Numbered from the stretch's first letter, positions 9,389-21,030 are shown. The stretch: 64,000 nt of DNA from Pseudoips prasinana (GCA_951640165.1 OX621258.1:4239501-4303500), one strand, 5' to 3'. Made by a program: numbers and translations. The notes: a model not told the origin generated them from the letters alone.

Positions 9389-9689
9389 GGTCGATCGGCA
9401 TCCGCTAAATAAAAAACACTTAATATATGGACTTACCTAGTGTAAGAACCGACAAACACAAATACAACAAATTAGACGAGCACAAACAGTAAGCGAACAC
9501 CAGAATGCTATAAAATGACTGAAAAAACACAAATGACTACAATTCCACATGTGCTTGTCACAACCATCCAAAGACAATCACCGTAATTAACATTATAATA
9601 TACACTATGTCTTTGACACACTGACAAACTGAGAAGAGATGACATTGGAGTGGCAAAACTCGGAACAGATTATTATTATTTGTCATTAA

Positions 9690-11840
9690 TGTCTATAGTT
9701 TTTGACAATAGAACGTTAACGGTAAAATTTCGAACAAGTTCGATCTCTAGTAGGTTAAATTCATTGTAGCTTAGACTATGTATACATGTTAGGAGATTTA
9801 AATGCGCACCCGTGTAGTAAATTTTAAGACGAATTATCGGAGTTCTGTAGTGAACAGAGATGGACATGTATAGATACGGAAATTCTAGGAATACACACAT
9901 TTTTAAGTGAGGCACAGAATACAAAGCGGTGGCTAGATCACTGCTTAGTAACAGAAGCAGCTGTAAACTCTGTTAAAAATGTATACGTGATGTATGATGT
10001 AGTTTGGTCTGACCTTATGCCAAAGAAATTTGCAACCGAAATAAAATTGAACCAAGTTGGGAAGAGAGAAGTCGGGGTCAGATTGAGTCATTTCAAAAAG
10101 CTTGAGACTAATCGTTTTCCCACAATCGCTAAGTAAGTGTTGTGATAGAACGTGTATGTAGTCACAAATTTGTTATAAGTCAACTGTATGCAGACATCGT
10201 ACTTGCCTTGAAAGAAGCTGCACTGATGGGTTGGCGAAGCAGCTTTCGGTATCCGAGAAAGGTTGTCATAGGTTGGAACACACACGTCGCGGTGGCTCAC
10301 AGGGAGGCCAGGGAAAAATTCATGCTATGGTTGTGGTATGGTAAGCGTACTCCAGTTATGCACACCCGGAAGTACGCTTACCATACCACAACCATAGCAT
10401 GATTTTTTTAACCATATTATGAAATGTGCGAGGCTAGAAAAGTATTTAAATCAAGATTAAAATGGTGCCAAAAGCACCAGGACCTAATTAAAATGGATAT
10501 TCTGGCCTCACACCATTCTAAAAATGATTTCCGGGGTTTGAGAAGCATACGTCTAAATTACAGCCGAAGCCGGGAATCCCTGGGAATGTCGGCGGCGTCA
10601 GTAATCCAGAAGATATAGCGAACATCTTTAAGGCAAATTTATTGTTAGATCTCCTTTGGGACCTTCGCAGGTGGTGCTTGATTCTGAGTCCGGCATGGAA
10701 GTCATCGTAAAATTTACAGCAAGCGAGATCGCCAGTACCATAAAATCTATGCCACGGGGTAAGTCCCCTGGATATGACGGACTCAGTACACAACACCTCC
10801 GATACGCCGGACCACACTTACCTCGATTTCTTGATATGCTTTACGGTTTCTGTATAATCCATAGTTATATGCCGGCTGAGATGATCAGGACTAAAACAGG
10901 TGACCTTGCGAATAGCAATAGCTATAGGATTATCTCTTTGGTTACCGTGATCTCGAAAGTCTTTGACGGCTAAGTAAGTGCTCTCCGATACATGACAACC
11001 AATTTGGGTTCCGTCCAGGGTCGTCAACAGAGAGTGCGGTGTTGTGTCTTAAGCATGCTGTGTCATACTACACGAAACGAGATACACCTGTATATGCCTG
11101 CGTCCTCGATCTATCTAGGGCGTTTGATTCGGTTTCCTACGATATTCTGTGGAATAAATTAATTAATACTAGTCTACCACCTGAACTAATTAACGTTTTT
11201 AAATATTGGTATGGAAACCAGATCAACAATGTACGATGGGCTGGATCATTGTCACGTTCATACAGGTTGGAATGCGGGGTGAGACAGGGGGGTAGAGTTC
11301 GCCAACGCTCTTCAAGTCGTCATGGTATTTGAGGCCAGGGGTAAAACAATAGAGGAAGTACCACCTTTATTACTTAACAGCTCACCTCTACGGATAGTAC
11401 GTGAATTTAAATATCTTGGTCATGTATTGACCCCTGACCTCAAAGACGGTGGTGACATCGAGCGAGAGCGGAGAGCTTTGTCGATCATAGCGAATATGCT
11501 AGCCCACAGGCAGCGCTGTTCACTTGGTATTAAAATAACGCTCTTTCGAGCCTACTGTACAAACTTTTACACCTGCAGCTTGTGGACTGGATATACCCAT
11601 AGATCCTACAACGCTCTACGTAATGCGTTTAGGGTGCTAGTAGGGCTGCCCCGTTTCTGTAGTGCGTCGGGAATGTTCGCAGATGCTCATGTAGATTGCT
11701 TTTATACAACAATGCGTAAAAGATGCGGTTCTCTGGGGCATAGGGCGCGGACCAGCTCTAGCATGATTGCAAGTAGGTTGGACTGCGCCTACATAAGTCG
11801 TTGCTGTGCCGTCTCCCATGGCTTGTCGCAGCGATAAAAT
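9690..11840 (+). pseudogene. LINE ORF2 remains (endonuclease plus reverse transcriptase, jockey/CR1 group)
   Basis: Broken frames in order give endonuclease motifs (LGDLNAHP near 9,790; RWLDHCL near 9,935), a spacer with ARKVFKSRLKWCQ (10,430-10,470), RT motifs (GKSPGYDGLS near 10,760; SYRIISLVTVISKVFDG to 10,972; CVLDLSRAFDSVSYDIL from 11,100; CGVRQGG at 11,275-11,295), and the thumb/C-terminal part EFKYLGHVLTPDLKDGG (11,403) to about 11,835. Between GVRQGG and VFEARGKT roughly 100 residues are missing, including the F/YADD catalytic box, so the enzyme is dead. A snap-back hairpin at 10,321-10,401 breaks the frame. The 3' tail probably runs to AAATAAATAA near 11,962. Confidence 0.85.
10321..10401. 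repeat. 30-bp-arm perfect hairpin inside LINE ORF2
   Basis: The arms 10,321-10,350 and 10,372-10,401 are exact reverse complements around a 21-bp loop. The left arm is in frame with the LINE protein (MLWLWYGK). The right arm is its inverted copy and shifts the reading away from the family sequence, so the right arm is the new piece. Confidence 0.9.
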
Positions 11841-11999
11841 GTATGTTACTAATATAGCTGAAAGTCCTACTAACGTCGTATATGAGTCATAGTTACTTGA
11901 TTTTCTATTCTATAAAATTTGTATACCTTAGTATACTAACTTTATGGTTAAATTAAATAAATAACTGCAAAACAGATAGCACACCAGCTAAAACTGAAT

Positions 12000-12480
12000 G
12001 GGCGACCCAACACGCGTCCGGATAAGATATCAACCACAAAACACCGTACTTCCATTGGTGATAGAAGCAAAGCATTTACGCTTACGGACATTGTAACATC
12101 CATTAAAGAGCTTAAAAATAGCAAAGCATCTGGAATTGACTACTTATCTAAGATGTTTTATCTGTAGAACAGATAAACTGGACCCAATAGCCGTTTCATG
12201 GTTACTGCAATTATTTAATAACTGTGGTACTTCTTTCAAAATTCTTCCTAAGTGGCGGAAATCTAAGGTAATCGCAATTTTGAAACCTAGAAAACCTCCA
12301 TGATCCTAAAAGCTTCCGTCTCGCTACTGTGTCATATGTTTTAATTATTTTAAAGAATGTTCCTTAACCACCTCACTAGCCTCATAGATCCCAAATTGAT
12401 CCCAGAGCATGCCGGTTTCAGACCCAGTAAGTCATGCTGCAATCAGGTGTTCAACCCATAAAGTTAGTATAGGTACCTAG
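12000..12480 (+). pseudogene. jockey-like LINE reverse transcriptase fragment
   Basis: Translation with several frame changes gives FTLTDIVTSIKELKNSKASGID (12,075-12,140), a typical RT motif 0/1 region, then SFRLATVSYV and EHAGFRPSKSC-like pieces (12,310-12,440). Similarity ends near 12,480. The same element seems to resume at about 14,145, so the intervening 1.6 kb is inserted or replaced DNA. Confidence 0.65.
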
Positions 12481-12802
12481 CGGATTAGAGCAACAAACAA
12501 GAGCTGTCAAACGAAACCGAAATAGGATGACATTTGTGTGTCTACAAATGTTTATAAGTGCGTGTCAATGATGTATGCCATGTCTATTGTCACATTAATA
12601 TCGATATCGATAATATTAATCAGTAACAGTGATAGTACTAAAATAGTATGGGATGGGATTTTGCCTGGCTGAAATCTAGAATGAATTAAGAATATTAAAG
12701 AAAAACTCAGAAGGTATTTTAAATCATTTATTTGACGCAATAGAAATGTCGCTTGTCGCTTAAATCTTCGCCGTTCGACAATTTAGTTGGCGTATACACT
12801 TT

Positions 12803-12938
12803 GTACAGACCCCAGCACATCCAGCTACCCCTATCAGTCAAATTTCGTTTATAGATTTACAACTTTATCACATAAGCATAAGGTTCACTTTCAATTGCGG
12901 AAATTTGACAGGGTAGTTTGATGTGCTGGCGTCTGTAC
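12803..12938. mobile_element. MITE, PIF/Harbinger-like, diverged copy
   Basis: Terminal inverted repeats GTACAGACCCCAGCACATCC ... ATGTGCTGGCGTCTGTAC enclose about 136 bp. Related copies lie at 33,060-33,184 (right end lost) and 54,473-54,596 (intact, TAA duplication). No clear target duplication is seen here. Confidence 0.7.
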
Positions 12939-13409
12939 AATTAAATGGAATTCGTTTATAATTTACAATCAATTCAAAATTCATTAATTCTATAAATAAT
13001 ACATTTATGTGGAATCGTCATTTTTGCATGTACATATGTTGTTGATATACACGAAGTTGAATGTAGGTACATATTCTTAAGCAGCTATTATTCTCCAATA
13101 ATATATCAGCAGAATAATAGTATTATTTTATAAATGCTTACCGGAATAAACTTGTTGGAATTGCAGATTTCATCAAAATTCGTTTCGATCCTCGCGTCTG
13201 GAAATATTTTTCTTCATGCTTACTACATATACATGAATTTTTCATGGGAATCCAGTTTGGACGATCAATTAATCTATGCCATGCATTTCTGGAATCCAAG
13301 TTAGATGGAAGTCTGAATGATTTAAATTACTAATGATAGTATTTATCTATTCTAACAGTCGAAAACTGATACCTATGGATCGGCTAAGTGTCTTTAATGA
13401 GAATTGGTA

Positions 13410-13735
13410 ACGGTCACCGTAGCCTAGTTGGTAGTCCTGGCATGAAGCTGGGTCCTGGGTTCGAATCCCGGTAAGTGCAAATATTTGTGTGATGAACACG
13501 AATATTTGTTTCTGAGTCATGGATGTTTTCTATGTATTTAGGTATTTATCTATCTATATAAGTATGTATATCGTCGCCTGGTACCCATAGTACAAGCTTT
13601 GCTTAGTTTGGGGCTAGGATGATCTGTGTGACATTGTCCCTAGATATTATATTATAGAAATATGTAATTAACCGATTATGTAATTTTTTATAATGATATA
13701 AATGGTTAATAATAAAATACAATAAAATATTATTA
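13410..13735 (+). mobile_element. SINE, tRNA-headed family A, near full length
   Basis: A tRNA-like head contains an A-box-like AGCCTAGTTGG and B-box-like GGTTCGAATCCC about 30 bp apart. A conserved body follows: CAAATATTTGTGTGATGAACACG, then TCTGAGTC, TATAAGTATGTAT, GTACAAGCTTTGCTTAGTTTGGG, GATGATCTGTGTG and ATTGTCCC. The tail is an A-rich AATAAAATAC repeat ending near 13,735. It is not a functional tRNA, as no clover-leaf 3' half is present. Other pieces lie at 16,396, 30,066, 42,636, 49,196, 50,941, 61,590 and 62,846. Confidence 0.8.
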
Positions 13736-14144
13736 TAAATTGGGATTACTTACATTCCCGCGTGAAGCACATCTAAACATCACATAGGTACTTTAATATC
13801 AGTAGATAATACATATCCGTTTATCGCGTGATAGACAGTGGACACGTAATATCGATAACTTGATGCAGCCCTAGTGTAAAACGAAAATTATAACTTTACA
13901 CAAACTATTCGTAAATATGGCATTATATGACTTAGATATTTGCTTCTTACATCCACATAACATTCTTACAATCAGAAAAAATCACAGGAATCTAATTCTC
14001 ACCGTGCCGGTGAGTGCCGACGAACTGTCAAACAGATAACAAAAATGGTCGCGTCACGCATCTCTTTTTATCATACAGTGTTGCTGCCATTTCGCTCTCT
14101 CAGCCCTTTGATGCTCTATTCCGTAGGTATAATAACTTTATGGT

Positions 14145-14640
14145 TAAACCTTACATGCACAACACATTGAAGATGGGTTCATTGAGCCCAATCGAGTACC
14201 TTCGAGGTAGCCGAGTTTTTAACCTCTCATTTGTGTTAGAGCTGTAACACAGCTACTACAAAAATAACGCCCTCAAACCGAATCCATACAAAACAGTCAT
14301 GCGCCTTTCATCTGAGCAATAGGCAAGCGCAACGGCCACTTAAAACATTTCGTGGCAGGGAGTACAGATTACGTACAACAGTTTCCTCAAATACCTAGGA
14401 GTAACATTGGACCGGGCTCTGACCTATAAAACAAATTGCGAAACCATCAAGCAAAAGGTCAGTGCTCGCAATAATCTGTTGCTCCGACTACGCTCATCAA
14501 ATTAGGGAGGCCACACCGCAGGTACTTCGGACGACTAGTCTTGCCTTGTGCTTTTCTGCGGGTGAATATGCCTGCCCAGTATGGCACAAATCTGCCCATG
14601 CCAAATAAGTGGATGTTGCTCTAAATGAATTGATGTTGCT
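14145..14640 (+). pseudogene. jockey-like LINE ORF2, thumb region fragment
   Basis: Frames read PFKTFRG-like words, then LGVTLDRALTYKTNCETIKQKVSARNNLL (14,392-14,485) and, after a shift, LCFSAGEYACPVWHKSAHAK (14,545-14,610), the jockey C-terminal signature. It stops at ALNE, where another LINE begins at about 14,645. The missing continuation appears at 15,498. Confidence 0.75.
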
Positions 14641-14644
14641 ATAA

Positions 14645-15183
14645 ATTCCTGCCTTTTCGCACTAAAATATACCTTGCTCAATCACTTCTACTTCCTCTTC
14701 TTGACTATGCCGATGTCTGTTTCCTGGATGCAAATGAAGAACTTCTCAACAAGCTCGAACGTCTACAGAACTTATGTATCCGATTCATTTACGGCCTCCG
14801 AAAGTATGACCACGTGTCAGAGTTTCGGTCGCAGTTGAATTGGCTACCTATTCGGAGACGTCGAGATTGTCATATTCTGTCATTCCTCTATTCTATCCTT
14901 CATAACTCCAATGCTCCCACATATTCCATGAACGCTTTGAGTATTTAGTCCCGCGAGAAAAAATCTGTCGTTCAACCGCTTCACTTCTTCTTCGAATGTC
15001 TTCTCATTCCTCAAGCCGATATGACGGCTCATTTACGGTTCAGGCAGTGATTTTGTGGAATGCTCTTCCACATCCAATTCGCGCTACAACATCTCTTGAC
15101 GTATTTAAGAGAAAAATAAAGGAACACTTTCTTCAATCAATTAAGCAGGCAGGCAGCTAATATTTATGTATATATTATATGTT

Positions 15184-15218
<35 letters not shown>

Positions 15219-15497
15219 ATATAATTAGGTATGTAGTTACGTAAGTAACTTAGTATGTAGTATTAGTAAGCTTACCACTGGTAGATTCTGTTTTGTTTTT
15301 ATTTTTGTATTATTTTCATTACCTTAGTTCATAGTATAAATTGTTGTGCACTGTTTGTAACCCATTACATATAAGCTCTCACTCTAACAAAGGTTTGCTG
15401 GAAGAGAACTCAGTTGAGTTAAGCTCGCCTGTGTACATGATATATCTAATGTTTTTTTTGTAAATATGTATTTCTGTGTGCAATAAAGTATAAATAA
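14645..15497 (+). mobile_element. 5'-truncated CR1/Daphne-like LINE inserted in the jockey LINE
   Basis: The frame from 14,650 gives LPFRTKIYLAQSLLLPLLDYADVC, then LERLQNLCIRFIYGLRKYDHVS and LNWLPIRRRR. After one frameshift near 14,925 it gives YDGSFTVQAVILWNALPHPIR and ends at a TAA at 15,158. A 3' UTR with an (AT)n tract (15,187-15,215) follows, ending in AATAAAGTATAAATAAAAA at about 15,497. The 5' end is missing, as expected of target-primed reverse transcription. Host-element coding sequence resumes right after the A-rich tail, so this is a clear nested insertion. Confidence 0.8.
15187..15215. repeat. (AT)n microsatellite
   Basis: Uninterrupted TA/AT dinucleotides in the 3' UTR of the inserted LINE. 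Confidence 0.95.
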
Positions 15498-16040
15498 AAA
15501 CCTTGTCGGATCATCACAGGATGCCTTAAGCTCACGCCAGTTCAAAAACTGTATCCGCTGGCAGGAATCATGCCCCCAGCTGTTAGAAGCGAAGTAGTTA
15601 GTGGTGTTGAGAGGTATAAGCAAGAGACAGATAAAAAACACCCTCTTTATAAATTTACTCCAGTTCCCAAACGATTGAATCACCATACCACAGCTACGAT
15701 CGATGCACATAAAGCTAGGGCAACCTTATGGCGAGATAAATTCGCTCCTCCTTTGTTTGTCACGCCAAAGGAAAAATTACCTCCGGGACATAATTTGCCG
15801 TGGCCAACCTGGAGGAATCTTAATAGACTACGTACCCAGGTTGATAGATCTAAAGAAATCATGAGCAAATGGGGTTACATTCCTACATCACAAAACATCT
15901 GCGAGTGCGGCGTGTCACCCCAAAGTATGGCACATTTATCTGATTGTCCCTCTTGTCCAGTCTCTTGATCCCTTCAGGACTTGTATGACGCTTCAGCCAA
16001 AACGATCAGCGTTGTCCAATTTTGGGAAGATAAAATCTAA
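15498..16040 (+). pseudogene. jockey-like LINE ORF2 C-terminus (after the insertion)
   Basis: An open frame to 15,968 reads LTPVQKLYPLAGIMPPAVRSE, many basic residues, and the terminal Cys-rich motif CECGVSPQSMAHLSDCP, a hallmark of jockey-type ORF2 ends. After a shift it continues LYDASAKTISVVQFWEDKI to a TAA at 16,038. It joins the fragment ending at 14,640 once the inserted LINE is ignored. Confidence 0.8.
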
Positions 16041-16189
16041 TTGTTATGATCGACACGATAAGAAGATGGTTAAATTGTTGCTAAGCTACCTTGAAAGAGT
16101 GTTAGTACGGCTGACGAAGCGAGGGCAGATTAGAAGCTTGTCAGTTTTCTACAGATGTTTCCACAAACAATTTTCGGCAGGAACTTTAT

Positions 16190-16345
16190 AATCTAGTCTA
16201 GCTTACCAGACCCAGGAATGTTTTTCTCAAGAATTTCTTGCTTTTATGCACGACCACGCTGAGGAATTCCCTCCCGAAAAACTTGCTGCATGGATTTATT
16301 CAAGGCCAAGGTGACCAGTTATATTATAAAAAAATTCTTCAGCTA
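16190..16345 (+). pseudogene. LINE C-terminal scrap
   Basis: TLRNSLPKNLLHGF and VTSYIIKKF-like words in mixed frames resemble the FWNSLP end of CR1-group ORF2. Short and frame-shifted; low confidence. Confidence 0.35.
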
Positions 16346-16395
16346 CCACAACTATTGAGACATTCCCTTATTCATGGTTCACAGATAATAATAAT

Positions 16396-16644
16396 ATCCA
16401 GGGACATTATTCACACACGGCCATCTGATCGGAAATCAAGCAGAGCTTGTACTACGGAAATCAGATAGGTAACTGATATACTACATATACTACTATTATT
16501 TTGTAAATACATACTTATATAAATGATTAAACCCAGAAACAGGAAAAGCATATATGGTCTTGCACACAAATATCTGTCTTGGGTGGAAATCGAACCCACG
16601 ACCTGCAGCGTGAAAGCCAAGCATTTACCAACTGTCCGCCAACA
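16396..16644 (-). mobile_element. SINE family A copy
   Basis: Reverse-strand copy with CAGGGACATTATTCACACACGG, AGCAGAGCTTGTACTACGG, ACATACTTATATAAATGA and the B-box region GGGTGGAAATCGAACCCACGACC. The head lies at the right end. It is diverged but nearly complete. Confidence 0.8.
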
Positions 16645-16682
16645 AATAAAATGTATTCCAGATATAAGTTACAATTTATGAA

Positions 16683-17084
16683 TTACTTACTTACTTATCG
16701 TATGGGCAGTGATATTTTTTTATTGGTGGGCTAGTTATCCTCCGACGACTCTCTGCTGCTATTTTATTGCAGCAACATTGTTTCTAGGGGTTTATGATTC
16801 TAGGTTTAGTTTTTATTCTTTTTATTTTATTTGAACCCTTCCTTTTTTATTACTTTATAGGGTATAAAGTAATAAAAAAGGAAGGGTGTCAGTTGTTCAA
16901 GGTGCCCAGTAGGACTCTGACATAGCTTAACGACGACTGTTGCCTATTGGCTTCCACCGGGGCAGACAGTTTAACGTGCCTTCCGAAGCACGGAGACGCT
17001 GAGAAATTAAACCACTTTGGCGGTCACCCATCTATGGACTGACCGCGAGCCTATCTACTTAACCTCGCTGATCGCTTACGGGCC
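16683..17084 (-). mobile_element. 5S-rRNA-derived SINE (SINE3-like), interrupted
   Basis: Read on the minus strand, the head at 17,084-16,990 contains GATCAGCGAGGTTAAGTAG, CGCGGTCAGTCCATAGATGGG and TGACCGCC. This matches the internal control region of 5S rRNA (A box, intermediate element, C box). The body carries GTGCTTCGGAAGGCACGTT and GTCAGAGTCCTACTGGGC. The 3' end has AAGTAAGTAAGT. About 170 bp at 16,717-16,887, ending in a snap-back hairpin, interrupts the body. Other copies lie at 17,197, 40,106, 51,649 and 59,567. A 5S-type internal promoter would make it polymerase III-transcribed. Confidence 0.8.
16835..16887. repeat. 25-bp-arm perfect hairpin
   Basis: ACCCTTCCTTTTTTATTAC... and its exact inverse around GGG. 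It lies at the edge of the insertion that splits the 5S-derived SINE. Confidence 0.9.
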
Positions 17085-17196
17085 TTTATGAATTATTTTT
17101 TGCATAATAACCAGTCCAAAATTATTTTACCTCACCATTATTATCCAAAAATATTTTTTTCTATGAAAACCTAGACAAGTATCCAGATTTCACCTT

Positions 17197-17425
17197 TACT
17201 TACGTTGTATGAGCAGAGTTTACCCTAGAGTCATAGCTGTTCAAGCCGCCCAGTAGGCTTCTGACTAGTTCTGACATGGCTTATCGACTGTTGTCTAACG
17301 AGTACAAACGGGGACGACAGCTTAACATGCCCTCAGAATCACAGAATTAAACTACTTTAGCGGTCACCCATCTATGGACTGACCACGTGCCTAGGTGCTT
17401 AAACTCGCCGATCACATACGGGCCA
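17197..17425 (-). mobile_element. 5S-rRNA-derived SINE, second copy
   Basis: Same layout as the neighbouring copy and uninterrupted. The 5S-like head ends at 17,425 with GGCCCGTATGTGATCGGCGAG, and CCATAGATGGGTGACCGC is retained. It lies about 110 bp from the first copy in the same orientation. Confidence 0.8.
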
Positions 17426-17437
17426 GTGAGCAGCTGG

Positions 17438-17492
17438 CTGTGAGCGCCCCCCTGTGAGCGCCCATCTGTGAGCGCCCTCTGTGAGCGTCAAT
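17438..17492. repeat. 14-bp minisatellite, four units
   Basis: CTGTGAGCGCCC(N)2 is repeated at 17,438, 17,452, 17,466 and 17,479. It begins 13 bp beyond the head of the 5S-derived SINE. Confidence 0.9.
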
Positions 17493-20400
17493 GTTACCAA
17501 ATTTGACGTTAAATATCCCAAAAAGATGTCACAAAACCATATAAAAATAAATAACACACGTAATCAAAAACATTATTTATTTTTCTATACAATTTTACAT
17601 TTTTGCGTCTCAAGTGCAGCTCACTATATTATTATTTTTTTAGATAATAATTCTAAAAATTTACATAATAACTAAAATTCTGAGGTTTCAAACAATATAC
17701 TTACTATGTACATATCAACATATCTTCGCCGCATTTTAAATTATTTATACATTTTATTAAATTTTAATTAATTTATTTTCGTGTCATACTAAATTTCGAA
17801 ATGCATCTTTGTGACATACGTGGTATACGTTAATACTATACTCATGCTGGGAGCTGCATCAATTTTAACAATAATACCAATTGAAAACGTAATAAAATGA
17901 TCAAATTGTTTGGATCCTTGGGGCGGCAAAATATTGCCGTCTAAAAGAAAACTCTCCTTGTATCGCCCCCATGCTAAAAAGATCCTTTGATTGATGAATT
18001 TTTGTAGTTTTCCAGATATTAATATTTTTCACAATTTAGTCTAATTGAAATATAAGGCAAACTTTGATTGCCACTTGGAAAGATTCCCGAAAACAATAGC
18101 TTCTTTCTTTAAATCAATGTTTTTAAATAAATTTATAAAAACTTACCAGAAAGCTTTACCGATTTATTTTTATTTTCTTCAGTTATTTTCACGAGAGCAC
18201 TTTGAAGACCAACGGTAAAATTACTTGTATTTCAGATCTTTACTCACAGAAATCCCAATTTTAAATCATTTTTCTGATCAAAATACTCCAAATAAGACGA
18301 AGGAATAAAAATAAAGTTTTGTGAAAGAATCTGACAAATTACGAACAAAGCTTAATTTAGTAGAATTATCAGTGTTTTGAATACTACAAAGTCAATATTT
18401 TTTTGTTCAAACAGATATTAGATTAATAAAAATAAGAAGCAAATAGAAAATGTAATAAAATATAATAAGTAATTATCTATAACCTATAAGATCATTATGT
18501 ACCAAAGAGAAGCAATTTAATGATCTTCTAAATAATTGGTTTCACGTTAAAACTGATGCAGCATTAAATGCCGTAGCGTAAGCTAAGTATGCGTATCTGA
18601 AAGTGTAGTATATGTCAAGAAACTATCAGAATAATTTATATATATCTCATCAGAAGCGAAATTGAGCAATGTAATATTTGTAGAATTTAATTAAAATTAT
18701 TATAAATATGTAACATGAATATTGACTAGTTTTAATATAGTTATAATAATAACCATGGTAAGTAGGTAATCTCCCCTAAAAATGAAAAATACTGGTCAAG
18801 GAATAAGGAATTTGAGATTGGCAACCCACTGTTATCTCCTATACGTTTTAAGGCCCAGAATTGGGAAGGCAGCCATCTCGCTCTTGTATATTGATGAAGA
18901 GTTATTGCCACCACTTTCATATCCATCGGCCATATTGTGAGATTAATATTCTAAAATATTCAGAACCATTATATTTATACTCAACATAATAATTACCCAA
19001 AATTGTGTATTTAATTACTATAGGCAAAAAATCTGAATATTTTGTATATTAATTCCTCATAATAACCAAAGCACATGTTTAGAGAGTGCTTCTTTTTATT
19101 TTATAACTGAACCTAAATGTGCTAGCGAGATTGCAGTCTGGGCCTTCATGAAAATTAGAAGGATTATTTGAAAATGCTTGTAATTTTTTTTATTTGGAAA
19201 TGCTTGTAAAGGAAATTTGTTTTCGTAAAGTTTGTATTAAGTAGTTAAAAATTAAAAATGGCTATGGCTTCATTAAAAATGTGTTATTTCAGGATTTTTG
19301 TGGATTGTTATAAATATACTAGGTGTCACATAAATAGAGGACGAAATTTAAGGAGCGCAATATGCCCATGAACCATCGGAATATCGCTATTTTCTATTTA
19401 AAATTATAAAAAAAATGATGATTTAGCAAGTTGTTTTTTTTACACGTTGTACAGCTTCATAGACACATTAAGCTCCTCCAGTTACGTTCACTATACATGT
19501 TACACCTTGTATAATAATGTATTTTTGAAGAATGTCGGTAGGATGTACAGTCGACAACACAAGTTTATAATGAATAATATTTTTTATTAACATGATATGG
19601 ATCAAATCGCAATAGCTCAAGAGAAACTATAAAAAAGCACTACGTCTATGAAGACTCCGTATAATTTAACTTACTTGAACTTACCGTATTTTCGGATAGA
19701 AATGTTAAGTTTATGGAAGTATCCGCTAGGGGCGCTAGTAGTCAATGTACTGGAAAAAACCGCCAGTTTCATTGAGCAACTAGACAAACTTGTGGCAACC
19801 TTGCGAAATACAAATCGATGGATTCAATACAAAATATGTATCCCTAAATAATACATTTGTATTTAATCACTCGATTCATTTAATATAATTCTTGTTTTTA
19901 CCCGACTGGTACATAGAGTAGTGAAATTTTTAGTTGAGCTAATACGTTTTGCAATCTTTTTTTGCTGTAAACCTGTGCTGTCCTGGCTGTGGTTGTGTGA
20001 AAAATGAAAGAGATTGTTGTGTTGACATGTATTTTAATGTTTATCATGTAACTACAAGACCTATATCCAATAAAATGTAGGCTAAGGAAAATAAAATACA
20101 ATAATATATTCATACATGTGCCACCGTGCTGTTTCTTGTGTTATGCATCGTTTAGTGACAATTAACGTTAATAGACATTAAAACTGACTTAGTTTTAATA
20201 ATCTTTGCCGAATATCAAAGCCAATTTTATTGTCTAATACGTGTGTTTTCTGATATAAGCGTTCCTCTGAGTAGAATAGTGTCATTAAGTCAGTTTAATA
20301 ATAACATAACCATCGTTTTAACAATAATAGAAAACAAACAATAATTAATACAGTATCTCTGTACACTCAACACAGGGGATAAGCTATCACGACATCAAAG

Positions 20401-21030
20401 TCCTAAATCTAGAACATTTAGTTTTCCATTTGAAAATATTTCTAGAGAAAAAGATATGCATCTATTTATCTGATAACATTTAATTATTCAGCTATCATTA
20501 GGACTACTCCAATGTTGACTATAACACTGTTTATGTAATTTGACGATATAATTGTTCTATGAATTGGCGAAAGTATTATATAAAGTAAGAATCTAAGTAT
20601 TGCTATTCATAAACAGTAATATAGACAATCTACATGAGGTCACACCATACAAACATCTATACCTAGACACAAAAAAAATTAAAACAGCGCGATTATGGTG
20701 TATCAATATCAGATTCTGACCTTATTCTAAACCTCCTGGAAGGTATTATTCAAATTTAAATCGAACCATCGCTATTTTAAGAAAAGTTTTTTTAGAAAAT
20801 CTTTACTGTTTTATTTTTTCCACTAATCGAATATAATTGACATTGCAATGACACTTACTACTAACCTAAACAGTGCTAATCTATTTCTTACATTTAGATA
20901 TTTTTGGTTCTTAAAACATTTTAAAATGGTCGATAGATCGCCACTACAAAGAAACTTCATGCAAACTTAAGAAACAAGCACACAAGCATGGCCTATTAAA
21001 AACCAAAAATAAAACTCATTTTTTTCTACA
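17493..21030. other. AT-rich gene-free stretch
   Basis: No frame with recognisable content. Near 19,320 there is a possible DNA-transposon edge (AGGTGTCACATAAATAGAGGACG). Otherwise I see only low-complexity AT-rich DNA. Confidence 0.5.

Noticed and set aside
13410..13480. functional tRNA gene
   Set aside because: A- and B-box are present, but the sequence cannot complete a clover-leaf and continues into a SINE body shared with other copies. The same applies at 44,708 and 57,530.
16990..17084. 5S rRNA gene
   Set aside because: Only the internal control region matches, and it is joined to a SINE body repeated elsewhere.
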